From positions 1 to 51,755 of the forward strand of contig DATJJM010000097.1 in assembly GCA_035492535.1 (NCBI GenBank): DNA of 51,755 bases, written 5' to 3'. The notes under the pieces were generated by a model, which saw nothing but the letters and a program-made list of their open reading frames with translations, was not told where the DNA came from and ran no database searches. This document shows, piece by piece, positions 36,703 to 43,347 of this stretch; the first letter of the stretch is position 1, and each line of letters opens with the position of its first letter. Source of the DNA: JAMXLO01 sp035492535 (GTDB taxonomy: Bacteria; Pseudomonadota; Alphaproteobacteria; Acetobacterales; Acetobacteraceae). Position numbers and translations under genes: made by a program.

Positions 36703-36725
36703 TCAGGGGAGCAGCGCTCCCCTGA
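36703..36725. repeat. Hairpin 2 after livF (10-bp perfect stem)
   Basis: TCAGGGGAGC and GCTCCCCTGA pair perfectly around AGC, 9 bases after hairpin 1. It marks the end of GC-rich livF sequence; base composition drops sharply soon after (from about 36780). Confidence 0.6.
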
Positions 36726-36908
36726 CATCACGTTCCCGGTCATCCTGAACCGCGACGCAATGTGCAGCGGATCAAGTATTACAGAATTCCGATAGGCCTC
36801 GACTGGATGATATCAAGTATCTGAGGCACGGAAACTGATGGCGCTCAGTGACAGGCGACTCGCCTTTAAAGTTAAAATCTGATATTAACCTGAAAAGTAA
36901 AGGAACAG

Positions 36909-36995
36909 ATGGAAAAATCAGGAGTCATGGAGGACCACACTATGGTATTCGTAAACATTAAAGAAGAACATAATAGAAACTACTACGGTGAATGA
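36909..36995 (+). CDS. Possible 28-residue peptide in AT-rich island
   Basis: Frame ATG to TGA encoding MEKSGVMEDHTM followed by VFVNIKEEHNRNYYGE. AAAGGAA sits about 4-5 bases before the ATG, and internal ATGs at 36927 and 36942 are in frame, the latter behind GGAGG. It is rich in Asn, Glu and Tyr, unlike products of the surrounding genes. It could be a leader peptide, a modified-peptide precursor, a fragment of a lost gene, or chance. Only the ribosome-site spacing and position support it. Confidence 0.25.
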   Translation: MEKSGVMEDHTMVFVNIKEEHNRNYYGE

Positions 36996-37172
36996 CCTAC
37001 CGGTATCACAGATATCATCGGTTCTAAGGCAACATGCCAAGATGTTATATTTCACCGTCAAAATCTTAACTTATGATTACGTAGGTATGTTGCGACTTAT
37101 CTGAATAATTCCAGTGGATTTCCTTTCCACCATGTAGTATAACCCTTCTGGTTTAGAAGGAGGACGTGACCC

Positions 37173-37595
37173 TTGACCATCCACAAGATTAACGCCCCGA
37201 ACTCCGATCCCTTTTTCAGCACGTTCAATGCCGCCAACGGCGACATCTTCGACTTGACAGCCAGCGGCGCCGGCATGGCGTTGTGGAACCTGTCCAACAC
37301 CACCATCCGATTCATGGCCAGCAATCAGAGTGCGACCCTTGTTAATACCGGAGCGACCAAGATTTACGACATGGGTACCGGCACCAACATGACTTTCTCG
37401 GCTGGCGACGGCCTGGTTACGATCTACAACTTTCAGAATGACCCTACCGGCCACATAACGGAGATGGGAACAGCAACCACGAAAGCCCACCTGACACCAT
37501 CATCGGACGGACACGGCGGCACGTTCTTGACGGGAGTCGCTTTGTCCATCCACCTGGTCAATGACCCGAACATCGCCCCATCGCAGTACAGCTGA
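37173..37595 (+). CDS. Unrecognised beta-rich protein
   Basis: A 140-residue protein I do not recognise. TTG start at 37173, 9 bases after an excellent ribosome site (GAAGGAGG). No Sec signal peptide or membrane segment. It is poor in charge, rich in Thr, Asn, Ser, Gly and Ala, and has repeated short beta-like units: GDIFDLTASGAGMALWNLS, TIRFMASNQSATLVNTG, TKIYDMGTGTNMTFSAG, GLVTIYNFQNDPTGHIT. Such spacing is seen in beta-helical or RTX-type secreted proteins, whose C-terminal signals are read without an N-terminal leader, but no GGxGxDxUx nonapeptide is present. It stands alone behind an AT-rich upstream tract and ends before a strong hairpin shared with mreB. The coding part is less GC-rich than its neighbours. 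Confidence 0.72.
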   Translation: MTIHKINAPNSDPFFSTFNAANGDIFDLTASGAGMALWNLSNTTIRFMASNQSATLVNTGATKIYDMGTGTNMTFSAGDGLVTIYNFQNDPTGHITEMGTATTKAHLTPSSDGHGGTFLTGVALSIHLVNDPNIAPSQYS

Positions 37596-37626
37596 CCAAG
37601 CGGGCAGGTCCCTATCCACGTAGATA

Positions 37627-37657
37627 CCGAGTCCGTCATTGGCAATGGCGGACTCGG
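37627..37657. terminator. Bidirectional hairpin between unknown gene and mreB
   Basis: CCGAGTCCG pairs perfectly with CGGACTCGG, and inside it CATT pairs with AATG around GGC, giving a 31-base near-perfect hairpin 32 bases after the unknown gene's stop and 43 bases before the mreB stop. Convergent genes and symmetry point to a shared terminator, though no T-run follows. Confidence 0.6.
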
Positions 37658-37699
37658 CCTGCCTTAGCAGAACATCCGCCCCAGCATTGATGTATTAAG

Positions 37700-38743
37700 C
37701 TAGTACATGCTGCTCAGCACATTGCTGAGCCGCTTGCGTTCCTCCAGCGCGCGTCCGGTGCCCAGAGCCACGCATTGCAGCGGGTTCTCGGCCACCACCA
37801 CCGCCAATCCGGTCGCGTCCCGCAGCACCTGATCGAGCCGGTTCAGCAGCGCACCGCCCCCGGTCAGCACGATGCCCTTGTCCACGATATCGGCCGCCAG
37901 TTCCGGCGGCGTGTTCTCGAGCGCGACCTTCACCGACTCAACGATGGCACTCACCGGCTCGGTCAGGCTTTCGGCGACCTGGTTCTGACTCACCAGTACC
38001 TCGCGCGGCACGCCGTTCATCAGGTCGCGCCCGCGCACTTCGCGCAGCGGTCCATGGCCCGGTTCGTCTGTCATGCAGGCGGCCCCGATATCCATCTTCA
38101 GCCGCTCAGCCGAAGACTCGCCGATCAACAGGTTATGGTTGCGGCGAATGTAGCTGATGATCGCCTCATCCATCTTGTCGCCGCCGACGCGGATGCTGCG
38201 CGAGTAGACGATGCCGCCGAGCGAGATCACGGCGACTTCCGTGGTACCGCCGCCGATATCCACCACCATGGAGCCTGACGGCTCTGTCACCGGCAAACCC
38301 GCACCGATCGCTGCTGCCATCGGCTCCTCGATCAGCGCCACCTTGCGCGCACCAGCGCTTTCCGCGCTTTCCTGGATGGCACGCCGTTCCACTGCGGTGG
38401 AACCGGATGGCACACAGACGATGATCAGCGGGGAGGCGAACCCACGCCGGTTATGCACCTTGCGGATGAAGTGCTTGATCATCTCCTCGGCAACTTCGAA
38501 ATCCGCAATTACGCCGTCTCGCAGCGGCCGGCTGGCAGTGATGTAACCTGGCGTGCGGCCCAGCATCTGCTTGGCCTCCTCGCCCACCGCGACGACTTGC
38601 TTCTTGCCGCGCACATCCGCGATCGCAACCACGGACGGTTCTGCGAGCACAATGCCACGGCCTTTGACATAGATCAGCGTGTTCGCGGTGCCCAGATCGA
38701 TCGCCATGTCGGCCGACATGAAGCCGAAAGCGCGGGAGAACAT
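37700..38743 (-). CDS. mreB: Rod-shape-determining protein MreB
   Basis: A 347-residue bacterial actin. Seen: phosphate loop 1 MAIDLGTANTLIYV (residues 13-26), the connecting stretch PLRDGVIADFEVAEEMIKHF, phosphate loop 2 VVDIGGGTTEVAVISLGG, GGDKMDEAI, and the adenosine loop VLTGGGALLNRLDQVL. It has the N-terminal amphipathic/hydrophobic MFSRAFGFMSADM used for membrane contact. It forms filaments that guide cell-wall synthesis. In most genomes mreC and mreD follow; here the next genes on this strand are absent and an unknown gene converges 104 bases away, so mreB is isolated or the operon is split. Confidence 0.95.
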   Translation of the reverse strand: MFSRAFGFMSADMAIDLGTANTLIYVKGRGIVLAEPSVVAIADVRGKKQVVAVGEEAKQMLGRTPGYITASRPLRDGVIADFEVAEEMIKHFIRKVHNRRGFASPLIIVCVPSGSTAVERRAIQESAESAGARKVALIEEPMAAAIGAGLPVTEPSGSMVVDIGGGTTEVAVISLGGIVYSRSIRVGGDKMDEAIISYIRRNHNLLIGESSAERLKMDIGAACMTDEPGHGPLREVRGRDLMNGVPREVLVSQNQVAESLTEPVSAIVESVKVALENTPPELAADIVDKGIVLTGGGALLNRLDQVLRDATGLAVVVAENPLQCVALGTGRALEERKRLSNVLSSMY

Positions 38744-38916
38744 TCGGTATCTGCCTCAATAGGGAGAATGCCTGGAAGCCGCCCGGCTTAGCCCCCCCGT
38801 CCTCCGATAACAAGAGGTTGAGCGGCTGCCCAATGATCGCCCTATTCAAGCCACCGGATTTCCTTCCGCCTATCTGACATCGATCGCGAACTTCAGCGGT
38901 TGGGAAGGATGCACCG

Positions 38917-39132
38917 ATGGTTCGTAAAATCGCATTGGGAATCACCCTGGGCGGCATGTTGGCGATGCTGGCGGGTTGCGGCGGGGATCCCGGCACCCGC
39001 GCGGTCACCGGCGGCCTGCTGGGCGCGGGCGCGGGCGCAGGTGTGGCGGCGGTCACCGGCGGGAAGCCGGCCACTGGCGCGCTGATTGGTGGTGGCGTGG
39101 GCGCCGTCGGCGGCGCGGTCACCAGTCCCTGA
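38917..39132 (+). CDS. Glycine-zipper lipoprotein, copy 1
   Basis: A 71-residue predicted lipoprotein. Signal peptide MVRKIALGITLGGMLAMLAG ends in the lipobox LAGC, with Cys21 as the lipidated residue. The mature 51 residues are dominated by small-residue repeats (GGLLGAGAGAGVAAVTGG, GALIGGGVGAVGGAVTSP), a glycine-zipper pattern able to pack or insert in membranes, as in Rcs-linked and OmpA-like small lipoproteins. Likely outer-membrane located. A paralogue follows after 43 bases. Function unknown. Confidence 0.82.
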   Translation: MVRKIALGITLGGMLAMLAGCGGDPGTRAVTGGLLGAGAGAGVAAVTGGKPATGALIGGGVGAVGGAVTSP

Positions 39133-39175
39133 TTGCAATTGAGTATCTGGAAACACAAGCGAAGGAGAGAGTGTC

Positions 39176-39424
39176 ATGCGGCGCGGCATTGCGACGTGCC
39201 TGGTCCTGGCTTCCGCGGCGATCGGTCTCGCTGGATGCGGCTACAATCGAGGTGACCGGGCGGTGTCTGGCGGTCTGATCGGAGCAGGCGGCGGTGCCGC
39301 GATCGCGGCGGTGACAGGCGGCAGCCCGTTGGTGGGGGCTGCGATCGGTGGCGGCGCCGGCGCACTCGGGGGCGCGCTGACCAGCGGTCATGACGTCAAC
39401 CTCGGGCGGCCGATCTGGCGCTGA
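39176..39424 (+). CDS. Glycine-zipper lipoprotein, copy 2
   Basis: An 82-residue paralogue of the preceding gene. Lipobox LAGC with Cys20; mature part shares RAVSGGLIGAGGGAAIAAVTGG with RAVTGGLLGAGAGAGVAAVTGG of copy 1 and a second zipper GAAIGGGAGALGGALTSG, then a unique tail HDVNLGRPIWR. It has a good ribosome site (GAAGGAGAG). The pair probably forms an operon created by duplication; the tail suggests the second copy gained or kept a separate contact. Function unknown. Confidence 0.82.
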   Translation: MRRGIATCLVLASAAIGLAGCGYNRGDRAVSGGLIGAGGGAAIAAVTGGSPLVGAAIGGGAGALGGALTSGHDVNLGRPIWR

Positions 39425-39457
39425 GCGCACCACAGGTGAGGGGAGTGGTCCCCTCAC

Positions 39458-40210
39458 CTACCGGCTGCTGCGCGTCGGTCCGCACGTCCACAGGACCCGT
39501 CCGACGATCTTCACGGTGTCGGCCCAGTCCGGCGGCAGATGTTCAGCCTCGTACGCAGGATTATCGCTGATCAGCGTCAGGCTGCCGTCCAGGCGCGGCT
39601 GCATTCGCTTGACCAGCCGCTCTCCGGCGATCTCGATCACGTAAACACCGAAACTGTGAAACTGGGTCTCGGTTGTATCGACCAGCAGCAGGTCCCCATC
39701 ATGTATGGTGGGGTCCATGGACTCGCCGAGTGCCGTCTCAACGACCAGTTGGTCAGGTTCGATACCCAGGTGGCCGCGAACCCAGTCACGGCGGAACGCG
39801 ATGAATTCAGTGGTGTTCGGGGCGGGCGGTGACTCCACGCCAGCGGCGGCGGCCTCCGGACGTTTCGGCAGTACCACGTAATCCTGCCGGTCGAGGCCTG
39901 CGTCGAGAGGCGCAGCAGCACCCCGAGACCGTGTAGGGCCAGCGCCCTGGAACCGCGGTTCCGGCCCGTCGCCACTCGCCAGCCAGCCGACCGGCACGCC
40001 GGACGCGTTGGCCAAGGCGACAAGACGCTCGCGGCTCGGTTCAGCCTCGCCGCGAAGCCATTTGCGGAACGCGGAGGGGGATACGCCAGTTACCCGAGCC
40101 AGACGATCCGCGCTGGGCCAGTGCGTTAGGATAGTTTGCAGGCGGCCGATGAAGGCGGCCCGGTCAGCACCAGCCGAGGCGTTCTGAACGGTTTCGCTGT
40201 TTTGTGACAT
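39458..40210 (-). CDS. S24-family (LexA/CI-like) repressor
   Basis: A 250-residue regulator. Residues about 18-80 form a helix-turn-helix (RLARVTGVSPSAFRKWLRGE, AEPSRERLVALANASGVPVG), then a linker, then a peptidase S24 domain with the catalytic Ser164 in GESMDPTI and Lys201 in GERLVKRM. An Ala123-Gly124 pair lies 40 residues before Ser164, close to the spacing of the self-cleavage site in CI, so RecA-assisted self-cleavage is plausible. The first codon used is ATG 40210; GTG 40228 would add 6 residues. Divergent from a Ner-like gene across 113 bases: the arrangement of the c repressor and ner of Mu-like phages, but no other phage gene is present. Confidence 0.9.
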   Translation of the reverse strand: MSQNSETVQNASAGADRAAFIGRLQTILTHWPSADRLARVTGVSPSAFRKWLRGEAEPSRERLVALANASGVPVGWLASGDGPEPRFQGAGPTRSRGAAAPLDAGLDRQDYVVLPKRPEAAAAGVESPPAPNTTEFIAFRRDWVRGHLGIEPDQLVVETALGESMDPTIHDGDLLLVDTTETQFHSFGVYVIEIAGERLVKRMQPRLDGSLTLISDNPAYEAEHLPPDWADTVKIVGRVLWTCGPTRSSR

Positions 40211-40302
40211 TAGTGATGCACCGGGCACAGTTTCGACACCTTCCAGACAGGAAATGGTCTGCTTTACGACGTTGGAGCCGGGAAACCGCCACTTCCATCA
40301 GC

Positions 40303-40320
40303 AATTCTCTGGGGAGAATT
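40303..40320. promoter_or_regulatory. Inverted repeat over the ner ribosome site
   Basis: AATTCTC and GAGAATT, perfect 7-base arms around TGGG, end 3 bases before the ner-like ATG and include its ribosome site (GGGGAGA). It may be an operator for the Ner-like or S24 protein, or an RNA hairpin that hides the ribosome site. Confidence 0.45.
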
Positions 40321-40323
40321 CGC

Positions 40324-40596
40324 ATGAATGCAGACAACGACTTTCAGAGCAATCCCCACACAAGCGAGGATTGGCATCCCGCCGACGTGCTGGCAGCGCT
40401 GAAGAAGCGCGGCTACAGCCTGGCCGGACTGTCAGTGTCCAACGGGTACCATCCGACGGCAGCCGGCAAGGCATTGAAACACCCCTGGCCGGCCGTTGAA
40501 CGCATTTTGGCAGATGCTTTGGGCCTTGAGCCGCACGCGATCTGGCCAAGCCGCTATGACGGTGAAGGTCAGCCCTTACCACGCGCGAAGACGTGA
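40324..40596 (+). CDS. Ner/Nlp-family DNA-binding protein (Mu-type)
   Basis: A 90-residue helix-turn-helix protein that closely follows phage Mu Ner and its host relative Nlp (SfsB): DWHPADVLAALKKRGYSLAG, then HPTAAGKALKHPWPAVERI and ALGLEPHAIWPSRYD, with the conserved WPSRY end. In Mu, Ner represses early and repressor transcription to set the lytic state. Here an S24 repressor diverges from it, as in phage, but transposase A/B and structural genes are absent, and the following gene is a receiver domain. It is either a remnant of a decayed prophage or a pair kept by the host. ATG behind GGGGAGAATTC. Confidence 0.9.
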   Translation: MNADNDFQSNPHTSEDWHPADVLAALKKRGYSLAGLSVSNGYHPTAAGKALKHPWPAVERILADALGLEPHAIWPSRYDGEGQPLPRAKT

Positions 40597-40882
40597 TGCT
40601 TGGTAGCGGCCAACACACGAAAGTTGCGCGGGCCTCGCCCCATTCGCAGCACATCGACGCCAATGCCTTCTGCAACAGGGATCTATCGTCACCGACGCCC
40701 GCTTCCGAAGCCCAGCAGCACAATTGTCCAAGTGCTGACATGCGATTGACACTATCCGGCGGCACCTTGACCTCCCGCTCTCGCGGTTATTTTCCTTGGA
40801 TTCGATCGGCAACCGCTGGAACGTCACTGCCGTGGACTTGGTTCGGGAAAGACGAGCAGCGAAGGCTGAGGATGATCCAATC

Positions 40883-41257
40883 GTGGCAGCGACGACAGCA
40901 AACGCCGGAAGCACTCACAATGTCGGTCTGGTGCTAGACGACGATGCCTTGGTGCGGGAGTCGGTCGCCACGATTCTCGAGGAATTGTGTCACCACGTTT
41001 ATCAAGGCGGCGACGGCGTCGAGGGTCTGAGGATCCTGGGCGAGCACCCCGATATCTCCCTCGTCGTGACCGATATCGCCATGCCTCGCCTGGATGGCAT
41101 CGCGTTTGCGGACGCTGCGCGACAGCTCCATCCCGGTCTGCGGGTCCTGTTTGTCAGCGGGATGCAGCGGCCGCCGCCGTGCGAGACGTTCCTTGAGAAG
41201 CCGTTTCCACTGCGCGCCCTGGTCTCTGCCGTCAACCAGCTGCTGGAAGCATCCTGA
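40883..41257 (+). CDS. Single-domain response regulator (receiver)
   Basis: A 124-residue stand-alone receiver domain. Seen: acidic pair in NVGLVLDDDALVRESV, the phosphoacceptor Asp in VVTDIAMPRLDG, the Ser/Thr-position VSGM and the Lys in FLEKPFPL, which together form the complete REC active site. GTG 40883 is chosen since it gives a normal single-domain length and GAGGA precedes it; the open frame reaches upstream to TTG 40796, in which case a 29-residue N-terminal extension would exist. No output domain, so it probably acts by protein contact or in a phosphorelay. It converges on a second receiver gene 6 bases after its stop. Confidence 0.82.
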   Translation: MAATTANAGSTHNVGLVLDDDALVRESVATILEELCHHVYQGGDGVEGLRILGEHPDISLVVTDIAMPRLDGIAFADAARQLHPGLRVLFVSGMQRPPPCETFLEKPFPLRALVSAVNQLLEAS

Positions 41258-41263
41258 CGGCGC

Positions 41264-41626
41264 TCAGGCGACCCGCGTAGGCGCAACCGTGCGCTCGATG
41301 GTGTCCAGCAGCACGGTCAGGCTGAACGGCTTTTGAATATACGGCCGGCCGGTACCCGGCACGCGTTCCATGACATCCGGATACCCGGACATCAGAATGA
41401 CCGGAACGCCGGACTGATCGGCCATCGGAACCAGCGCCGGGTCCAAACCGCCCGGCAGCGTGCAGTCGAGCAGCATCGCGTCTATTCCGCCGGCCCGCAG
41501 GCAATCCATCGCTCCCGCAGCCGTTTCCGCATGACTGGTCCGGTACAGACCATCCAGCGCATCCACAATGACGTCCCGGACCAGCGATTCATCCTCGACA
41601 ACCAGGATGTGGAGCAAACTGGTCAT
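41264..41626 (-). CDS. Single-domain response regulator (receiver), convergent
   Basis: A 120-residue receiver domain without output domain. Seen: ILVVEDESLVRDV (acidic cluster), LLDCTLPGG with the phosphoacceptor Asp, ILMSGYPD and the Lys in YIQKPFSL. It differs from the neighbour in the phosphoacceptor segment, so the two are not recent duplicates. It is in the same class as FixJ-like/CheY-like proteins in alphaproteobacteria that pair with hybrid kinases. Its probable promoter and an inverted repeat lie 50-80 bases upstream. Function unknown; the nearest orphan kinase is the MASE4 protein at 29337. Confidence 0.88.
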   Translation of the reverse strand: MTSLLHILVVEDESLVRDVIVDALDGLYRTSHAETAAGAMDCLRAGGIDAMLLDCTLPGGLDPALVPMADQSGVPVILMSGYPDVMERVPGTGRPYIQKPFSLTVLLDTIERTVAPTRVA

Positions 41627-41670
41627 TACGCCCTCATTTCATTCATGCCCCTGCGCGCCACTTTGCACGC

Positions 41671-41698
41671 ACTTTCAGCATACATGCACTCTGAAAGT
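41671..41698. promoter_or_regulatory. Inverted repeat upstream of the minus-strand receiver gene
   Basis: ACTTTCAG and CTGAAAGT, perfect 8-base arms around a 12-base centre that itself includes GCAT-AC-ATGC. It lies 45 bases before the receiver start and spans the spacer and -10 of the promoter below, so it is well placed to be an operator. Confidence 0.5.
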
Positions 41699-41704
41699 TG
41701 CCAA
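41677..41704 (-). promoter_or_regulatory. Promoter for the minus-strand receiver gene
   Basis: Reading the minus strand, TTGGCA (5 of 6 matches to a -35) and TATGCT (4 of 6 to a -10) are 16 bases apart and lie about 50 bases before the receiver ATG. The -10 overlaps the inverted repeat at 41671-41698. Confidence 0.45.
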
Positions 41705-41770
41705 TCAATCCGTTGCACCGCTCTCGCTGTTTTTATTGACGCGACAAAAGAAATTCCCCTTGGAGAATTA

Positions 41771-42649
41771 TCAGGGACGAACTTCCCGGCCCAGCGCCTG
41801 CTCATAGACACGAATAACCGAGCTGCTGTCGTCGCTGCCCATTCCGCGTCCGCGCGCCATCCGCATCAGGTTCATCACCTGCGGCGCGATCATCCCGGGC
41901 ACTCCGAGCTCGTCCGCCAGTTCCAGCGCCAGCCGCAGATCCTTGTGCGCGAGGTCCAGCGCAAAGCTGGCAGCGAATTCGCGCTTGAACGCCTTCTCGG
42001 ACAGGTTGCGGAACGCTGAAGAATTGCCACTGGCGTTGCTGATCACCTGTTGCAGCTTGTGCAGGTCGATGCCGGCCATGGTGCCGATCATCAGTGCCTC
42101 CGCCGCCGCCGCGGCATTGCAGAAGGCCAGCATGTTGTTGACCAGCTTGGCCACGGATCCCATGCCGATCTCGCCGACATGCACCACCTCGCCGCTGAAC
42201 GATTTCAGCAGTGGAAGCTGCGCGTCGAACACCGCGGTGTCGCCACCCACCATGATGACGATGGTGCCATCCGTGGCGCGCGACACACCGCCGGAGACGG
42301 GCGCCTCGAGCATCTGGATGTCCTTCGCCTGCATCGCTTCGTGGACGCGGCGGGCCGTCGCCGGAGAGTTGGTGGAAAGATCGATATAGACCGCTCCAGC
42401 CTTGGCGTTCGCAGCGATGGTCGCGGCCACCTCCTCGACATTCCGCGGCATCGGCAGCGAGGTGAACACGACGTCGCAATCAGCCGCGACCTGTGCGGCC
42501 GATGTGCCGGCCGTCGCGCCGAGGTCCGTGCAGGCTTTGATCGCCGCGGGGTTGAGATCGAAAACCACCACGTCGTGGTTGGTGTTTCGGATGATGTTGC
42601 GGCACATGGGACCACCCATGTTGCCCACGCCGATGAAGCCGACTTTCAT
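41771..42649 (-). CDS. 3-hydroxyisobutyrate dehydrogenase-family oxidoreductase
   Basis: A 292-residue beta-hydroxyacid dehydrogenase. Seen: NAD(P)-binding GFIGVGNMGGPM at the N-terminus, the substrate-binding EAPVSGGVSRATDGTIVIMVGG, and the catalytic Lys in GSVAKLVNNML. Relatives oxidise 3-hydroxyisobutyrate or reduce tartronate semialdehyde; this one has the N-N-x-x-A pattern typical of the first group, but I would not fix the substrate. ATG 42649 is chosen, since GAAGGGGAAA precedes it. It stands divergent from the VOC protein. A related enzyme lies at 49134. Confidence 0.88.
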   Translation of the reverse strand: MKVGFIGVGNMGGPMCRNIIRNTNHDVVVFDLNPAAIKACTDLGATAGTSAAQVAADCDVVFTSLPMPRNVEEVAATIAANAKAGAVYIDLSTNSPATARRVHEAMQAKDIQMLEAPVSGGVSRATDGTIVIMVGGDTAVFDAQLPLLKSFSGEVVHVGEIGMGSVAKLVNNMLAFCNAAAAAEALMIGTMAGIDLHKLQQVISNASGNSSAFRNLSEKAFKREFAASFALDLAHKDLRLALELADELGVPGMIAPQVMNLMRMARGRGMGSDDSSSVIRVYEQALGREVRP

Positions 42650-42769
42650 TGCGGTGTTTCCCCTTCGCCAGTGCACTCAGCATGGCCTATCGGGCGAACC
42701 AGCGGAAGCCGGGCCCGCTTGCGCAAACCGCCGCACTGGAGGACGCTTGGCGAGCAGGAGGACAGCATC

Positions 42770-43315
42770 ATGGCGAACATTCGCGCGCGTCTCGCCCATA
42801 TGGGCATCTACGTCCACGATCGTGACCGGATGGAGCATTTCTATGCCAACGTCCTCGGCCTGATGATCACCGACCAGGGCGAGGGCCGTGCCGGCATGCA
42901 CCTGACATTCATGAGCGGCAATCCGCAGAACCACCACCAGCTCGTGCTGGTCACGGGGCGCCCGGACACCTCGGGCTTCAATCCGATCCAGCAGATGTCC
43001 TTCATGGTCGATACGCTTGGCGACCTGCGCGAGGTGCACAAGCGCGCGCTGGAGCTTGGCGCCACCGAGATGCGCCCGATCAGCCACGGCAACGCCTGGT
43101 CGATCTACTTCAAGGATCCGGAAGGCAACACGGTCGAGGCCTATCTCGACACGCCATTCCACGTGCCGCAGCCGCACGGCAAGCCGCTCGACCTCAGCAA
43201 GTCCGATGAGCAGATCGTCAGCGAGACCGAAGCGGCGTGCCGTGCCGACCCGGGTTTCATGCCGATTGAGCAGTTCAAGCAGCAGATGGCCGCCCGCCTG
43301 AGCGCCAGCGCCTGA
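42770..43315 (+). CDS. VOC-family protein (glyoxalase/extradiol dioxygenase fold)
   Basis: A 181-residue protein made of a single vicinal-oxygen-chelate unit plus a 40-residue helical tail. Seen: first metal-ligand position His10 (ARLAHMGIYVHDRDRMEHFY), LGLMITDQGEG, second His in NHHQLVLVTG, QMSFMVDTLGDL, and the Glu ligand in PEGNTVEAYLDTPFHVPQP. The arrangement with FKDPEGNTVE is characteristic of catechol-2,3-dioxygenase-like domains. It may be an extradiol dioxygenase or an isomerase; a single unit of this size would need to dimerise. GGAGG is well placed for ATG 42770. It is the first gene of a plus-strand set with the following MFS and hydrolase. Confidence 0.85.
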   Translation: MANIRARLAHMGIYVHDRDRMEHFYANVLGLMITDQGEGRAGMHLTFMSGNPQNHHQLVLVTGRPDTSGFNPIQQMSFMVDTLGDLREVHKRALELGATEMRPISHGNAWSIYFKDPEGNTVEAYLDTPFHVPQPHGKPLDLSKSDEQIVSETEAACRADPGFMPIEQFKQQMAARLSASA

Positions 43316-43347
43316 ATGGCACGACCCCGCACGCCGACACGCGGTGA

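Larger units (their letters stand above)
36654..37172. other. Gap after livF: hairpins, then AT-rich segment
   Basis: This 519-base gap holds the two hairpins, then from about 36780 to 37150 an AT-rich tract with many A/T runs, very different from the GC-rich DNA on each side. Inside it is only the 28-codon frame at 36909-36995. A CCCTTCTGGTTTAGAAGG hairpin-like stretch (37143-37160) precedes, and partly contains, the ribosome site of the next gene. No tRNA or transposase remnant was seen. Recent acquisition or an unusual regulatory leader would both explain the composition. Confidence 0.6.

Noticed and set aside
40746..40751. Perfect TTGACA -35 box before the plus-strand receiver
   Set aside because: No acceptable -10 at 16-18 bases; a lone hexamer is not enough.
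36654..41770. Intact Mu-like prophage around the Ner/S24 pair
   Set aside because: No transposase, Gam, Mor, lysis or structural gene is found in the surrounding 5 kb.
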